Source of the DNA: Planctomycetota bacterium
GTDB lineage: Bacteria > Planctomycetota > Planctomycetia > Planctomycetales > Planctomycetaceae
NCBI GenBank assembly: GCA_027622115.1
Contig: JAQBZS010000001.1
Location: forward strand, 1-38,487
Length of the DNA: 38,487 nucleotides
Direction: 5' to 3'
In this document: positions 9,801-17,185 of the stretch, in pieces
Numbering within the stretch: the first letter of the stretch is position 1
Layout of the letters: each line of letters opens with the position of its first letter
Translations under genes and position numbers: made by a program
The notes under the pieces: generated by a model
What the model saw: the letters and a program-made list of their open reading frames with translations, nothing else
Databases searched by the model: none
Told to the model about the DNA's origin: nothing

Positions 9801-10025
9801 GCGATGTCCGCCGGTGAACCGGGCAAGGAAATCCTATACCCGATCGCCACAGTCATTCTTGGTGGGTTGTGCAGCAGCACGCTGTTGGAGTTTTTTGTTC
9901 GCCCGGCCTTGTTCTGGAAGTTTGGTCGCAAAGCGGGCGAACGATTGATCGCAACGTCGTTTGCCGAAGTCGACCTCGTGGAAGAGAAGGACAGCGTCCC
10001 CAAATCAAATTATTCCGCCCACTAA
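6822..10025 (+). CDS. RND efflux permease, CusA/CzcA-like
   Basis: The 1067-residue inner-membrane protein is a full-length proton-driven RND transporter with the usual twelve membrane segments in two halves and two large periplasmic loops. The N-terminal segment (MDIDVFPNLNRPRV, then APGMAPEEVEALITIPIETAINGANGVEAVRSSAG) resembles heavy-metal exporters. Transmembrane segment 4 reads GELVDDAIVDVEN, giving the proton-relay pair D414/D415, plus D419. Two adjacent aspartates are typical of the HAE1 drug-export branch, while CzcA/CusA-type pumps usually have one. The His-rich adaptor and Cys/His-rich neighbours nevertheless point to metal efflux. The gene follows the adaptor by 57 bp and is very likely co-transcribed with it. 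Substrate is uncertain; family is not. Confidence 0.92.
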   Translation: MLNAIIRFALRQRMLILVFSLFLMGAGGWQAIQMDIDVFPNLNRPRVVVMVEAPGMAPEEVEALITIPIETAINGANGVEAVRSSAGVGISVTYVEFDWGTDIYNDRQIVMERLQLVQDRMPPGIKPQLAPISSIMGQIIMVGMWSEGGKTSPLEVRTLADWVVRQRLLTIPGVSQVFTMGGGRMQFQVLVDPDRLLDYGVTLHDVKLACQESNENATGGYLDDQGPNEFLVRALGRIQTIDDLKKVVVKMREGRPVLLTQVADVVHGAQVKRGDSSAYVRNDAGAFSGGSSVILTINKQPNADTREVTDEITKALEELKPTLPDDIRIKPGLYSQKAFIDRAIENVVEALRDGGILVVVILFLFLMNFRTTFITLTAIPLSIAITALVFAAFGLSINTMTLGGLAVAIGELVDDAIVDVENIFRRLRENRHAEHPKHALLVVFQASCEIRNSIVFGTMIVVLVFLPLFALSGMEGRLFAPLGVAYIVSILSSLVVSLTLTPVLSYWLLSGPTLMKTEKDGPLLRFLKWASGAVMSLSLRNAKTMLILGSCGVAIAFAALASLERDFLPPFNEGVAQLNVVLPPGTSLKKSNDIGETVIKRLMAVEGVEAVSRRTGRAELDEHAEGVNITELIINFDPSSGRTRDEVLDEIRHAMEDIPGIVTTVEQPISHLISHMISGVKAQVGIKIYGDDLNLLRRKAQEMAAKMRAIDGVTDLLVEPQVEIPQLRIQLDRDKLVLYGLTPAYVNEYISTAMNGVVVSEVLLGQRTFDLLIRMREEYREDMQALERLSIDLPHGGTTPLSSVAKIYKSSGPNTINRELVRRRIVIQCNVTGRGLVDVVTEMQAAQESVVESLPPGYFVKYEGQFQSEKSASRILGILFGVSLLGVLMVLYTMFRSINFSIQVMAALPMAFIGSVTALVITNQTLTVAAMVGFISLGGIASRNGILLLNHYLHLVRYEGETWSRDMIIRAGKERLAPVLMTALTSGIGLVPLAMSAGEPGKEILYPIATVILGGLCSSTLLEFFVRPALFWKFGRKAGERLIATSFAEVDLVEEKDSVPKSNYSAH

Positions 10026-10076
10026 CGTCCCTGGTACTACAACTCTGCGTTTTGTTGTTTTCCTGCACATTTTCCA

Positions 10077-10097
10077 CCACTGACCCTGTGTCAGTGG
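10077..10097 (+). repeat. REP-like palindrome, copy 1
   Basis: A perfect 8-bp stem CCACTGAC/GTCAGTGG encloses the 5-base loop CCTGT, 52 bases after the permease stop codon. There is no T-tract, so it is a weak candidate terminator. Its reverse complement is nearly identical to the palindrome at 10246-10266. Confidence 0.55.
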
Positions 10098-10245
10098 AGA
10101 AATGACTGACTGCTACTACTACCGAACGTCCCACGCTCGACCACGCCAAGATGAAGTGGAACATGACCCAGAGAATGTGTTGGATTGATTGTGTCGGCCC
10201 TTCGGGCCTAACCGCCTTGGTTGCCGGCTGACCGGTCGAATGCGT

Positions 10246-10266
10246 CCACCGACGCAGGGTCGGTGG
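10246..10266 (-). repeat. REP-like palindrome, copy 2 (inverted)
   Basis: A perfect 8-bp stem CCACCGAC/GTCGGTGG encloses the loop GCAGG. Read on the minus strand the loop becomes CCTGC, and the 21-mer differs from copy 1 at only three positions. Two of these are the two sides of one stem pair (T-A in copy 1, C-G here), so pairing is conserved. Confidence 0.55.
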
Positions 10267-10424
10267 TGCGAAAACTGGTCATCGTGTCCATGCCAGTTCT
10301 CACAGTAAATACGGTTTAGATTTAGAAAGGAGCAGCGATCCAATGAGCCAACCATAAGCACCAGCAATTCGCGTTCGATTCGAAGACCCTCACTCCTTCA
10401 AACCACGACACGAAAGTCAAAACC

Positions 10425-10943
10425 ATGAAAACGACAATTGCACTCATGACCGCTGTGGGCCTGACCGGCTTGATGCTTGGCTGCGGCGATGCCAAGTCGG
10501 GTTCCAAGTCGGATTCCAAGTCCGCTTCCGCAGCACCGGCCGCTCATCCCACCGAAGGCCCGCATCATGGGCATCTCATCGAACTTGGAAAGGAAGAGTA
10601 CCATGCTGAAGTCACGCATCCGGAAGACGAGAAAGCCATCACCATTTACGTCCTCGATGCTTCCGCCACGAAAGCCGTCCCGATCGATGCGGCGGATGTC
10701 GTGATCAACGTCTCGCACGATGGAACTCCGGAACAATTCAAGCTGACGGCATCTCCCGACACGGGTGATCCGGCAGGCAAGTCCTCGCGATTCGTCTCCA
10801 CGGACGCAGAGTTGGTGGAACACTTCGGCGAGGCATTCATTCACGGGACATTGGTACTGACGATCAACGGCAAATCGTTCCGCGGCGAAATCGACATCCA
10901 TCACGACGGCAAGCCGCATGACCACAAGACGAACAAGGACTAA
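10425..10943 (+). CDS. His-rich lipoprotein next to RND efflux genes
   Basis: The 172-residue product has a lipoprotein signal: a short basic N-terminus, a hydrophobic core and LMLGC with C20 as the predicted lipidated cysteine. A Ser/Lys/Ala linker follows. The mature part has a His-rich start (HPTEGPHHGHLIEL) and a His-rich tail (IDIHHDGKPHDH), flanking a region that looks like beta-strands. I do not recognise a named domain. Histidine clusters at both ends echo the adaptor protein upstream, so a periplasmic metal-binding accessory role is inferred. It lies about 400 bp after the permease, so it may have its own promoter. Confidence 0.72.
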   Translation: MKTTIALMTAVGLTGLMLGCGDAKSGSKSDSKSASAAPAAHPTEGPHHGHLIELGKEEYHAEVTHPEDEKAITIYVLDASATKAVPIDAADVVINVSHDGTPEQFKLTASPDTGDPAGKSSRFVSTDAELVEHFGEAFIHGTLVLTINGKSFRGEIDIHHDGKPHDHKTNKD

Positions 10944-10966
10944 CTAAACCACACTAACCTGAACCC

Positions 10967-11113
10967 CTAGGCGTCGCCGTCGGCCCACAGCACTTGATTG
11001 CCGAGCGGGCCGTCGCTGTGATTGAGCAGCGTCATCATTTCCCGAGTCGCTGCGATGCCGTCTCGTGAATCCCAGGGCTTGAGTGTGTTGTCAGATGAGG
11101 CGGAGAGTCGACA
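10967..11113 (-). pseudogene. WD40-repeat gene fragment
   Basis: Read on the minus strand from 11113, the frame encodes a typical WD40 blade end, CRLSASSDNTLKPWDSRDG, then about 30 more residues to a TAG at 10967. A TGA interrupts the same frame immediately upstream at 11114-11116. A 10-bp tandem duplication of ATCACAGATC (11113-11132) lies at the broken edge. It is best read as the 3' remnant of a WD40 protein gene. Confidence 0.5.
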
Positions 11114-11169
11114 TCACAGATCATCACAGATCGCCACGATGCCGCCCAACATCTTGACGCTCGCGATGC

Positions 11170-12552
11170 TCAAGCCATGAACTGCTCGATCGCGCCCGTT
11201 TGTTGCATCTTCTTGCGCGACATCTCCAGATCGAGATCGCCGTAATGCTCGATCGGATTGCCATAGGCGTTTAGGAGTGTTGTGAACCAGTTACTCAGCG
11301 TCTTATGCCCTGCGGTCGCATGGAACGGCAAGCGAATATACCGGCCAGCAATATCCAGCTTCGATTTCTTGCCCGTCATGACCACCATCGGCGCTTCGGT
11401 ATCAGGCCCGTGGTGTCCGCCTCCTGTTTCCGGGAAATAGATGATCGTCGTGTTGTCGAACATGCTGCCGTTGCCTTCGGGAATGGATTTCAGCTTCGTA
11501 ACGATCTTCGCGACCTGAGCCATATGGCTGGCCTTGACAATGCCTCTAAGTTCAATATCCGTGCTGTGTCCCAAGCGGTGAAGATCCACTCGACCGGAAT
11601 TACCGGGTAGCGTCGTAATCGGCGTCCCCAGATCATCAATGGTGTAGGTGACAACGTTTGTTAAACCCGAGATCAGCGCCGCAAGCATGACATCGGTGAA
11701 CGCATCCTGTTTTTCGATGAGGCTGGCATTGGGACCACCGTTGGTGTGGATCGGATCGAGCGTCGGCAGGTTCATGGAGATGACGCGTGAAAGCGAAGCC
11801 ACTTTTTCATTTCGCTCGCGGATCGATCGGATCGAATCGACATGGTTGCTCACTTTTCTCCGCTCTTCACCATCGAGCCCCTTGAGTCGCCGGCCTTCCT
11901 GTTCGCGCAGGTAATCCAGAAGCGTGTTGTCAGAATCGACGGCACTGGAATTCGTGACCGACTTGAACAGTTCGTCGTAAGCGGTTTGAGGGTCGGCGTA
12001 GCAGAAGTTCCGTTGATGCTCGGCTGGTGCCGAGAAGCCGGAGACGATGCCGGTCCTGAACGCCACCGTTCCCGAACCCGAGGCCAAAGACAACTCAACA
12101 TGGCCAAAGGGAGAGGGGAACAGCCTGGCCAGTTCAAAGTCGACGGTCGTTCGCTTGATTCCGCTGATCACGTTTCGACCCGCTTTGTACGCTCCCATAC
12201 ACCCTGAGAATGAATAGTGACCGCCACCGCTCACGGCCATCGAGATGCCGTGTAGAATGGTCATATTCTCCTTGTGGCCGTCCAGCACTCGCAGCCAGCC
12301 CGGAAGCTCGTGCTTGTCGAGGTCTGCCTCAAAGGCTTCCTTATTCTGATCCTTCTTTTTCTGTTCATCAGAGAATGTGGAGAGCGAAAACGTCTTCGGT
12401 AAGTTCCCGTTTGATTTTCTGATAAAGATGAAGCGATGGGGATCTTCGTTTTGACGTTTTGCCGCGAGCAGGTGGTCAAAAGAAGGCGTGATCGCCAGAG
12501 TCCCGGCACCCAGTGCGGAGGATTGCAGAAACTGCCGTCGGTTGGTTGCCAT
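11170..12552 (-). CDS. DUF1552 family exported protein
   Basis: The 460-residue product belongs to DUF1552, a family common in Planctomycetes and related phyla whose reaction is unknown. It starts with a Tat-type signal (NRRQFLQSSALGAGTLA). The family features RFIFIRKSNGNLPKTF near the N-terminus, HYSFSGCMGAYKAG, the long helical segment around GRRLKGLDGEERRKVSNHVDSIRSI, and TIIYFPETGGGHHG near the C-terminus are visible. A GAAGGA site precedes the ATG at 12552. It lies 89 bp downstream of the DUF1592/DUF1588 gene on the same strand, the usual pairing for this family, so the two probably act together in the periplasm. Confidence 0.9.
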   Translation of the reverse strand: MATNRRQFLQSSALGAGTLAITPSFDHLLAAKRQNEDPHRFIFIRKSNGNLPKTFSLSTFSDEQKKKDQNKEAFEADLDKHELPGWLRVLDGHKENMTILHGISMAVSGGGHYSFSGCMGAYKAGRNVISGIKRTTVDFELARLFPSPFGHVELSLASGSGTVAFRTGIVSGFSAPAEHQRNFCYADPQTAYDELFKSVTNSSAVDSDNTLLDYLREQEGRRLKGLDGEERRKVSNHVDSIRSIRERNEKVASLSRVISMNLPTLDPIHTNGGPNASLIEKQDAFTDVMLAALISGLTNVVTYTIDDLGTPITTLPGNSGRVDLHRLGHSTDIELRGIVKASHMAQVAKIVTKLKSIPEGNGSMFDNTTIIYFPETGGGHHGPDTEAPMVVMTGKKSKLDIAGRYIRLPFHATAGHKTLSNWFTTLLNAYGNPIEHYGDLDLEMSRKKMQQTGAIEQFMA

Positions 12553-12582
12553 GGTTTAGTTCCTTCGTAGTAGTTTAGTTTT

Positions 12583-12617
12583 CGTAGCCACGCTCGCCAG
12601 AGCGTGGTTTGGCTACG
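12583..12617. repeat. hairpin between DUF1592/1588 and DUF1552 genes
   Basis: A perfect 8-bp stem CCACGCTC/GAGCGTGG with a GCCA loop (12588-12607) is extended by an outer CGTAG/CTACG pair. A second small stem ACCGTC-CGGC-GACGGT follows at about 12624-12639. The position between two same-strand genes suggests attenuation or a dispersed repeat unit. Confidence 0.45.
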
Positions 12618-12641
12618 CGATCCACCGTCCGGCGACGGTAG

Positions 12642-15600
12642 CTACATGTTCTTGCGGTAGATGAATGAATCGGATGTTAAGAGTGATACGATGACCGCGT
12701 CGAAGCTGCCGCCGCTGTCGAGGTAGGCCCGTTCCGCATCGATCAAAGTCTTTGAATCCGACAGCACTTCGTTACGCCCCAGAAAATAGCGAAAGGCGTG
12801 GCGGATGATGGACTGCCGGACCCTTGCGGACTTCGCCAGTCGCTCAGCCAGCTCAATCGCATCATTAACTTTGCCATCGAGCGACGGATCGTCCGTGCCA
12901 TCGAGGACGCCCTCGGGATCGACCGGCAGCGTCTTGTAGGTCGGTCGACCGTCGACATGTAGGCCCCTTTCTCGGGAAGCCGGTTTGATCAGATTCTCTG
13001 GATGTTCGATGCGTTCCTGCGTGCGGAAGCGGCCGAAGTCGTCGTACATCTCGAACGGCAAGCCCAGTGGATTCATTTTCTTGTGGCAATTCCAGCAGTA
13101 GTCATTGCCGGTTGCCTTGTCGAGCCGCTGACGTAGCGTCTTGTGATGGTCCTCCGGGACAACTGCGTCGACTGTGATCGGTATGTCGGGAATCGTGCCG
13201 GCGAGCAGTTTTTCGCGGATCCACTTACCGCGGCGGACCGGGTCGGTCTCCAGGTTCAGCGAGTGGGCGATCAGCCAGGCCGGGTGCGTGAGCATGCCTC
13301 TTCGATTCGGCATCTTTGCCGGCTGAGTCGTGGGATAATCCCAATTCGCGTAATCGATATCGAACAAGCGACCGACATCTTCGCCCCGCATTCGCGTGCC
13401 CGTCCGCGACGCCGCTTCGCCCTTGTTCCAGTAGGCCAATGGAATCCCGTCATAAGGCGCGGCCGCTGTCTGGCCCTTCCCAAAGCGAAACTCGTAGCTT
13501 GTCATCAGGGTTTTGAATGATCGAACCCAGCCCTTGCGGCGTTTGGTTTCGAAGTCTGAGAACAGCGTTCCCATCATCTTCATCTCTTTGATGAAATCCC
13601 AGTGCTCGTAGAGCTGTTCTTCGGTGAAGTTCTTCCAGTCATAGTTTTTGAAGTAGTCGTAGATCGTCCGCAGGCGATCCGATGCGGCTTTCATCGCCTC
13701 ATTGTTGCCCGAGTGGTAGACATAAAACTCTTCGGTGGTTAAGAGTTTTTCAAAGACGTTCTTATCCTTCTGCAGGATATGGTCGACCAGCATGTCGGCC
13801 TCATCGATCAGCCGCCCTTTGACATTGTCATATTGTACTCCGTTACTTAAGCGGGCATCGTCCTTAAAGATGGTCATGGCTTTTGTGTAACCGAAGAACT
13901 CCCTGAAGAACCGTAGCTTTCGGATCGGGGTGTTGGTGATGCTCGCGTTGAATCCGGCCTTTTGGACCGCTTCGTCGATGATGTAATACTGATCCCGCCG
14001 CTTGAGCATGCGGATCACTTCACGCTGATAGTCTTCACGTGTGTTGAGCTGGCCTGCCTTCACCGCAGCGAGCAGTTCGGCGTCAGGGCTGCTGTCTGTC
14101 AGTGCGTAGGCGAGCGCATAACTGGCATCACGCGGCGACATCATGCGTCGACCATGCTCATCGGCGAAGCCCTGCCCGAACTCATGGCGATAGACGACTT
14201 CCGAACTCAGGATCAGTGTCTCAACCAGTTTGGCGATCGCTTGTTGATTACCCAGCGTCTGCATGTACGTCCTGGTCAGCGCGACCTTTTCCTGCGTCTC
14301 TTGCTCTGTTGGCTCGCGCTCATGGATCTTGGCAAAGAGTTCGTCCACCAAGTCGCCGATCTGTTGCTCGTTCGCCTGCCCCGCCGCGATACGCTCGGCC
14401 TTGAACGACGCTTCCCAGTCATTCAGGCACTTTTCGATGATCTGCTTATAACGATCGCCCTGCTTGCGGTGCTTCAGGATCGATGTCGCGATGATTTCCA
14501 TTTCCGCATCAGATAGAGGCTTATATGTCGGCGGCTGAATGTTCTTCTTGCGGATATCTTCGTAAACGAGCGACATATCCCATTGTTTGGCGAGCACATT
14601 CATGATCCGGACGCGCATGCGGACGCGTTTCTCGTGAATGCCGAAGGTAAACCAATCCTGTTCGCACTTCTCGATGACCTGCGCGAGTGTGACGCCTTCT
14701 CGCTTATACATTCCCACGCCGAGATAGATCGCGTGCATATCCTGCGCTTCGTACCGGTCTAGCAAGCCGACATTGTCGCGCTTGATCGAATTGCCCTTCG
14801 AATCGGTGTAGTCCGGTATCTCTTCCACCTGCATCCCGACAAACTTGGGCAGCAGGGATTCGTGTTTTCCTTCGTAGATATCCTTCGTGATTCTCTCGAT
14901 GTGGTTGTTCAGGAATTGCTCCCTCGATCGCAGAGTTTCCCGATGCGCAAGCTCCATCTTCATGATGCGATACATCGCTGGGTAGTGCGTTTGCATCGCC
15001 TGCTCAGAGGACATGTAGGCGGAGATCTTCCGGGCGTTGGAGATCATTGTCAGCAGGTGGCCGCCGGTCAGCGCGGTCGTGTCGTAGTAACGCACGCCGA
15101 TATTCGCCGGCAGGAGGAAGGGGTTGGTGATGCTCTGCCGCAGGCTGTGGCCCCCGAACCTTGTACCGATATTGACTCCGTTGTCGCCGATGACGTTCAT
15201 CTTGACGCCATCAATGGTTCTTACGCCGGGATGGTCAATGAGCCGATTGACCTTCGCATCGAAAATGAACTCGCTGATCAACCATCGGCGGTCGCGCGTG
15301 AAGCCTTTGAGCTGCGCGTACTCTCCGGAGAACAGTTTCTCATGATCGACGTAGTTGCCGTATTCCGGTTTACGAAGTTTCTCGTGCAGCTTGGAAGCGT
15401 TGTGTTTCTTAAGTTCAGCAGATGTCCACGCCAGCATTCGTGACCGCTCTGCCTCCGTCGGTTGCCCGACTTCCGTGGGCGGCATTAGTCCGAAGAACAG
15501 TTGCTCCTGGACTTGATTCAAGAGATCAAGACGCTCGTCCTGTTTCATCCCGGACAGCAAATCCAGCCGCACGGTGCCTTTGGTCGTGTCGGCCCCGTGG

Positions 15601-15734
15601 CAATCGACGCAACGACTCGTCAGGAACGACCGAATGTCATTCGGTACGACGAACGAATCCGATGTATTCTGGCCAAAAGAGGTCGAAATCCACGTCCAGA
15701 CAACGACGAAAACGAAAACTTTGAACGGCTGCAT
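12642..15734 (-). CDS. DUF1592/DUF1588 di-heme-type secreted protein
   Basis: The 1030-residue product starts with a Sec signal (MQPFKVFVFVVVWTWISTSFG). It then carries a planctomycete cytochrome-like module with a CxxCH heme site (RCVDCHG; C42, C45, H46). The long central part belongs to the DUF1587/DUF1592 type. The C-terminal region shows a second CxxCH (DYCWNCHKKMNPLGLPFEMYDDFGRFR), characteristic of DUF1588, and ends in a DUF1585-like segment with RHAFRYFLGRNE. It is therefore a periplasmic protein likely to bind two c-type hemes; its substrate is unknown. The frame also permits a TTG start at 15773 behind a GAGGAG, but the ATG at 15734 fits the signal peptide better. The downstream DUF1552 gene is its usual partner. 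Confidence 0.9.
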   Translation of the reverse strand: MQPFKVFVFVVVWTWISTSFGQNTSDSFVVPNDIRSFLTSRCVDCHGADTTKGTVRLDLLSGMKQDERLDLLNQVQEQLFFGLMPPTEVGQPTEAERSRMLAWTSAELKKHNASKLHEKLRKPEYGNYVDHEKLFSGEYAQLKGFTRDRRWLISEFIFDAKVNRLIDHPGVRTIDGVKMNVIGDNGVNIGTRFGGHSLRQSITNPFLLPANIGVRYYDTTALTGGHLLTMISNARKISAYMSSEQAMQTHYPAMYRIMKMELAHRETLRSREQFLNNHIERITKDIYEGKHESLLPKFVGMQVEEIPDYTDSKGNSIKRDNVGLLDRYEAQDMHAIYLGVGMYKREGVTLAQVIEKCEQDWFTFGIHEKRVRMRVRIMNVLAKQWDMSLVYEDIRKKNIQPPTYKPLSDAEMEIIATSILKHRKQGDRYKQIIEKCLNDWEASFKAERIAAGQANEQQIGDLVDELFAKIHEREPTEQETQEKVALTRTYMQTLGNQQAIAKLVETLILSSEVVYRHEFGQGFADEHGRRMMSPRDASYALAYALTDSSPDAELLAAVKAGQLNTREDYQREVIRMLKRRDQYYIIDEAVQKAGFNASITNTPIRKLRFFREFFGYTKAMTIFKDDARLSNGVQYDNVKGRLIDEADMLVDHILQKDKNVFEKLLTTEEFYVYHSGNNEAMKAASDRLRTIYDYFKNYDWKNFTEEQLYEHWDFIKEMKMMGTLFSDFETKRRKGWVRSFKTLMTSYEFRFGKGQTAAAPYDGIPLAYWNKGEAASRTGTRMRGEDVGRLFDIDYANWDYPTTQPAKMPNRRGMLTHPAWLIAHSLNLETDPVRRGKWIREKLLAGTIPDIPITVDAVVPEDHHKTLRQRLDKATGNDYCWNCHKKMNPLGLPFEMYDDFGRFRTQERIEHPENLIKPASRERGLHVDGRPTYKTLPVDPEGVLDGTDDPSLDGKVNDAIELAERLAKSARVRQSIIRHAFRYFLGRNEVLSDSKTLIDAERAYLDSGGSFDAVIVSLLTSDSFIYRKNM

Positions 15735-15781
15735 TTCGATATCTTTGTATTGATTGGCGGCACGTTGCGGCAAAACGTCAC

Positions 15782-16450
15782 TTACTCCTCGGCGATGAGT
15801 TTCTCGATCAGCTTACGCAGGTTCTGAACCTGAAACCGCAGGCTGTTGGGATCTTAACCGGTCTGGAAGGGGTCCACATGGGTCCCCAAGTAGTTTCCGC
15901 CGAAATAACCAGGACGCAACCCGATGCTCATGGCATACGGGATGGCGACGAGAGGCGGCATTCCTTCACGCCGTGCTCCAGCGAGCTGCGTGGCGATGCC
16001 GCCGAAGAACGGATACTTGCCGGCATTCATCGCTCCGCTGACACCGCCTCGGCCGGTCAGCATCCAGTGCCCGCCGGTGAAGTGATCGCCCGAATTGTGA
16101 TGCACGGAACGCAGCAGCGAGAACTTGTCCGCCACTTAGGATTGCAGCGGAAACATCTCCGTGACCTGCATCCCGGGCACGTTTGTCTCGATGGGCCGCC
16201 AAATCCCAGCGTACTCAGTCGGAGCTTCGGGTTTGGGATCGTAAGTGTCGTGCTGGCTGGGGCCGCCATCTAACCAGATCAAGATCACGGAAGTGGATTT
16301 TGAACTACCGGCCTTGCGAGCGGCTTCGCGTGCCTAGAGGATCGACGGCAGCGAAAGCGTGCCCAAACCAGCCATTCCAATTTGCAGGAAACTCCGCCGC
16401 GAGTACCCATCACAATACCGGCGTCGATCCGAACCGTTGATTCTCAACAT
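15782..16450 (-). pseudogene. DUF1501 gene remnant with three internal stops
   Basis: From the ATG at 16450 one frame encodes a recognisable DUF1501 N-terminus: a Tat signal (SRRSFLQIGMAG), VILIWLDGGPSQHDTYDPK, GDHFTGGHWMLTGRGG and RPGYFGGNYLGTHVDPFQTG. It is interrupted by TAG at 16334-16336, TAA near 16136-16138 and TAA at 15854-15856, yet stays in frame throughout. After about 215 codons the similarity ends in RKLIEKLIAEE and a TAA at 15782, so roughly the C-terminal half of a normal family member is missing. Internal stops plus a large deletion make this a pseudogene. It directly precedes the DUF1592/1588 gene. Confidence 0.85.
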
Positions 16451-16523
16451 CACCAACCACAGGGAACGATTTGGCAAACACAAGCACCTGATTCTAATTC
16501 GAAAGAACGTTTGGACGCTACTC

Positions 16524-16571
16524 GTGGCTGGGGCTTCCAGCCGCAGCACCGTGGCTGGAACTTCCAGCCGC
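16524..16571. repeat. two tandem copies of a 21-bp near-palindrome
   Basis: GTGGCTGGGGCTTCCAGCCG at 16524 recurs 27 bases later as GTGGCTGGAACTTCCAGCCG. The core GGCTGGAA-C-TTCCAGCC of the second copy is a perfect inverted repeat around one base. Such units look like dispersed intergenic palindromes. Confidence 0.5.
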
Positions 16572-16644
16572 CCCCCCACTCGGCCAAAAGTCGAACCGGG
16601 CTCCACCACCGCCCCATTCGACCGAGCCGAAGTGCGCGCGGAGA

Positions 16645-16881
16645 ATGGGCACGTACAATGAATTCGATCTCGGCGCGTGGTCACTGCAAGTCGTGGCTGA
16701 CCGGATTGATACAGAGTATGTTGGTGGAGTCGTCACGGTGGAACTGAGCGGTGACATAATCGAGACGACCGCCGGCCATCCCTTCTGGGTCGTTTCCGGC
16801 GTGGGATTGGAACATCGCGGCATACCCGCAGAACTTCAGCAGGGAGAAGACGAAGGACGGGCACTGAAGACAAATGGGTGA
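16645..16881 (+). pseudogene. Hint (intein-like) domain gene fragment
   Basis: The 78-codon frame encodes part of a Hint-type autoprocessing domain: YNEFDLGAWSLQVVADRI, YVGGVVTVELSGDIIETTAGHPFWVVSGVGLEHR, then a short acidic tail. The TAGHPFWV block corresponds to the conserved second motif of Hedgehog/intein and pretoxin-Hint domains. The catalytic N-terminal Cys/Ser block and the C-terminal His-Asn end are absent, so this is a fragment of a larger gene, probably of the secreted Rhs/polymorphic-toxin type found in planctomycetes. The ATG at 16645 may not be a true start. Confidence 0.55.
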
Positions 16882-17185
16882 GTGCGAGTGAGCTTTTGGA
16901 AGGGGTTTGGCTGTTCTGTTTTGACGGCCGCCGTCGGCGAGGCTTCAACTCGGAGACACCCTCCGTTCGCGAAGTCGGCCTCGAAAGGCAAAACAATGAG
17001 CTGCGTCGGACGAAGCCCTTTCATTCACCATCGATTCCGGCACGTTCCAAGACGCCGGCAAGCCAAGTCACCTTACCCGGTCACGGCGTCGGAAAGGCGA
17101 CGGCGGGCGACATGGACGGGCATGGCAACTGATCCTACGTTGATCCAATCACACATCGCTTCTGCATGCCGAGCTTGGAGTCAGC
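16882..17185. other. 304-bp region upstream of kinase-WD40 gene
   Basis: Short frames exist on both strands but none resembles a known protein. It probably holds the rest of the decayed Hint gene and the promoter of the kinase gene; no clear promoter was found. Confidence 0.4.

Larger units (their letters stand above)
10026..10424. other. 399-bp intergenic region with hairpins
   Basis: The gap between permease and lipoprotein genes holds two 21-bp palindromes in opposite orientation (10077 and 10246) and a short GGCCC-TTC-GGGCC hairpin at 10196-10208. At about 10343 an AAAGGAG site precedes a tiny frame encoding only MSQP. No real gene was seen. Confidence 0.5.

Noticed and set aside
15782..16450. 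Stop-codon recoding in the DUF1501 remnant
   Set aside because: Two different stop codons are involved and about half the protein is deleted, so decay explains it better.
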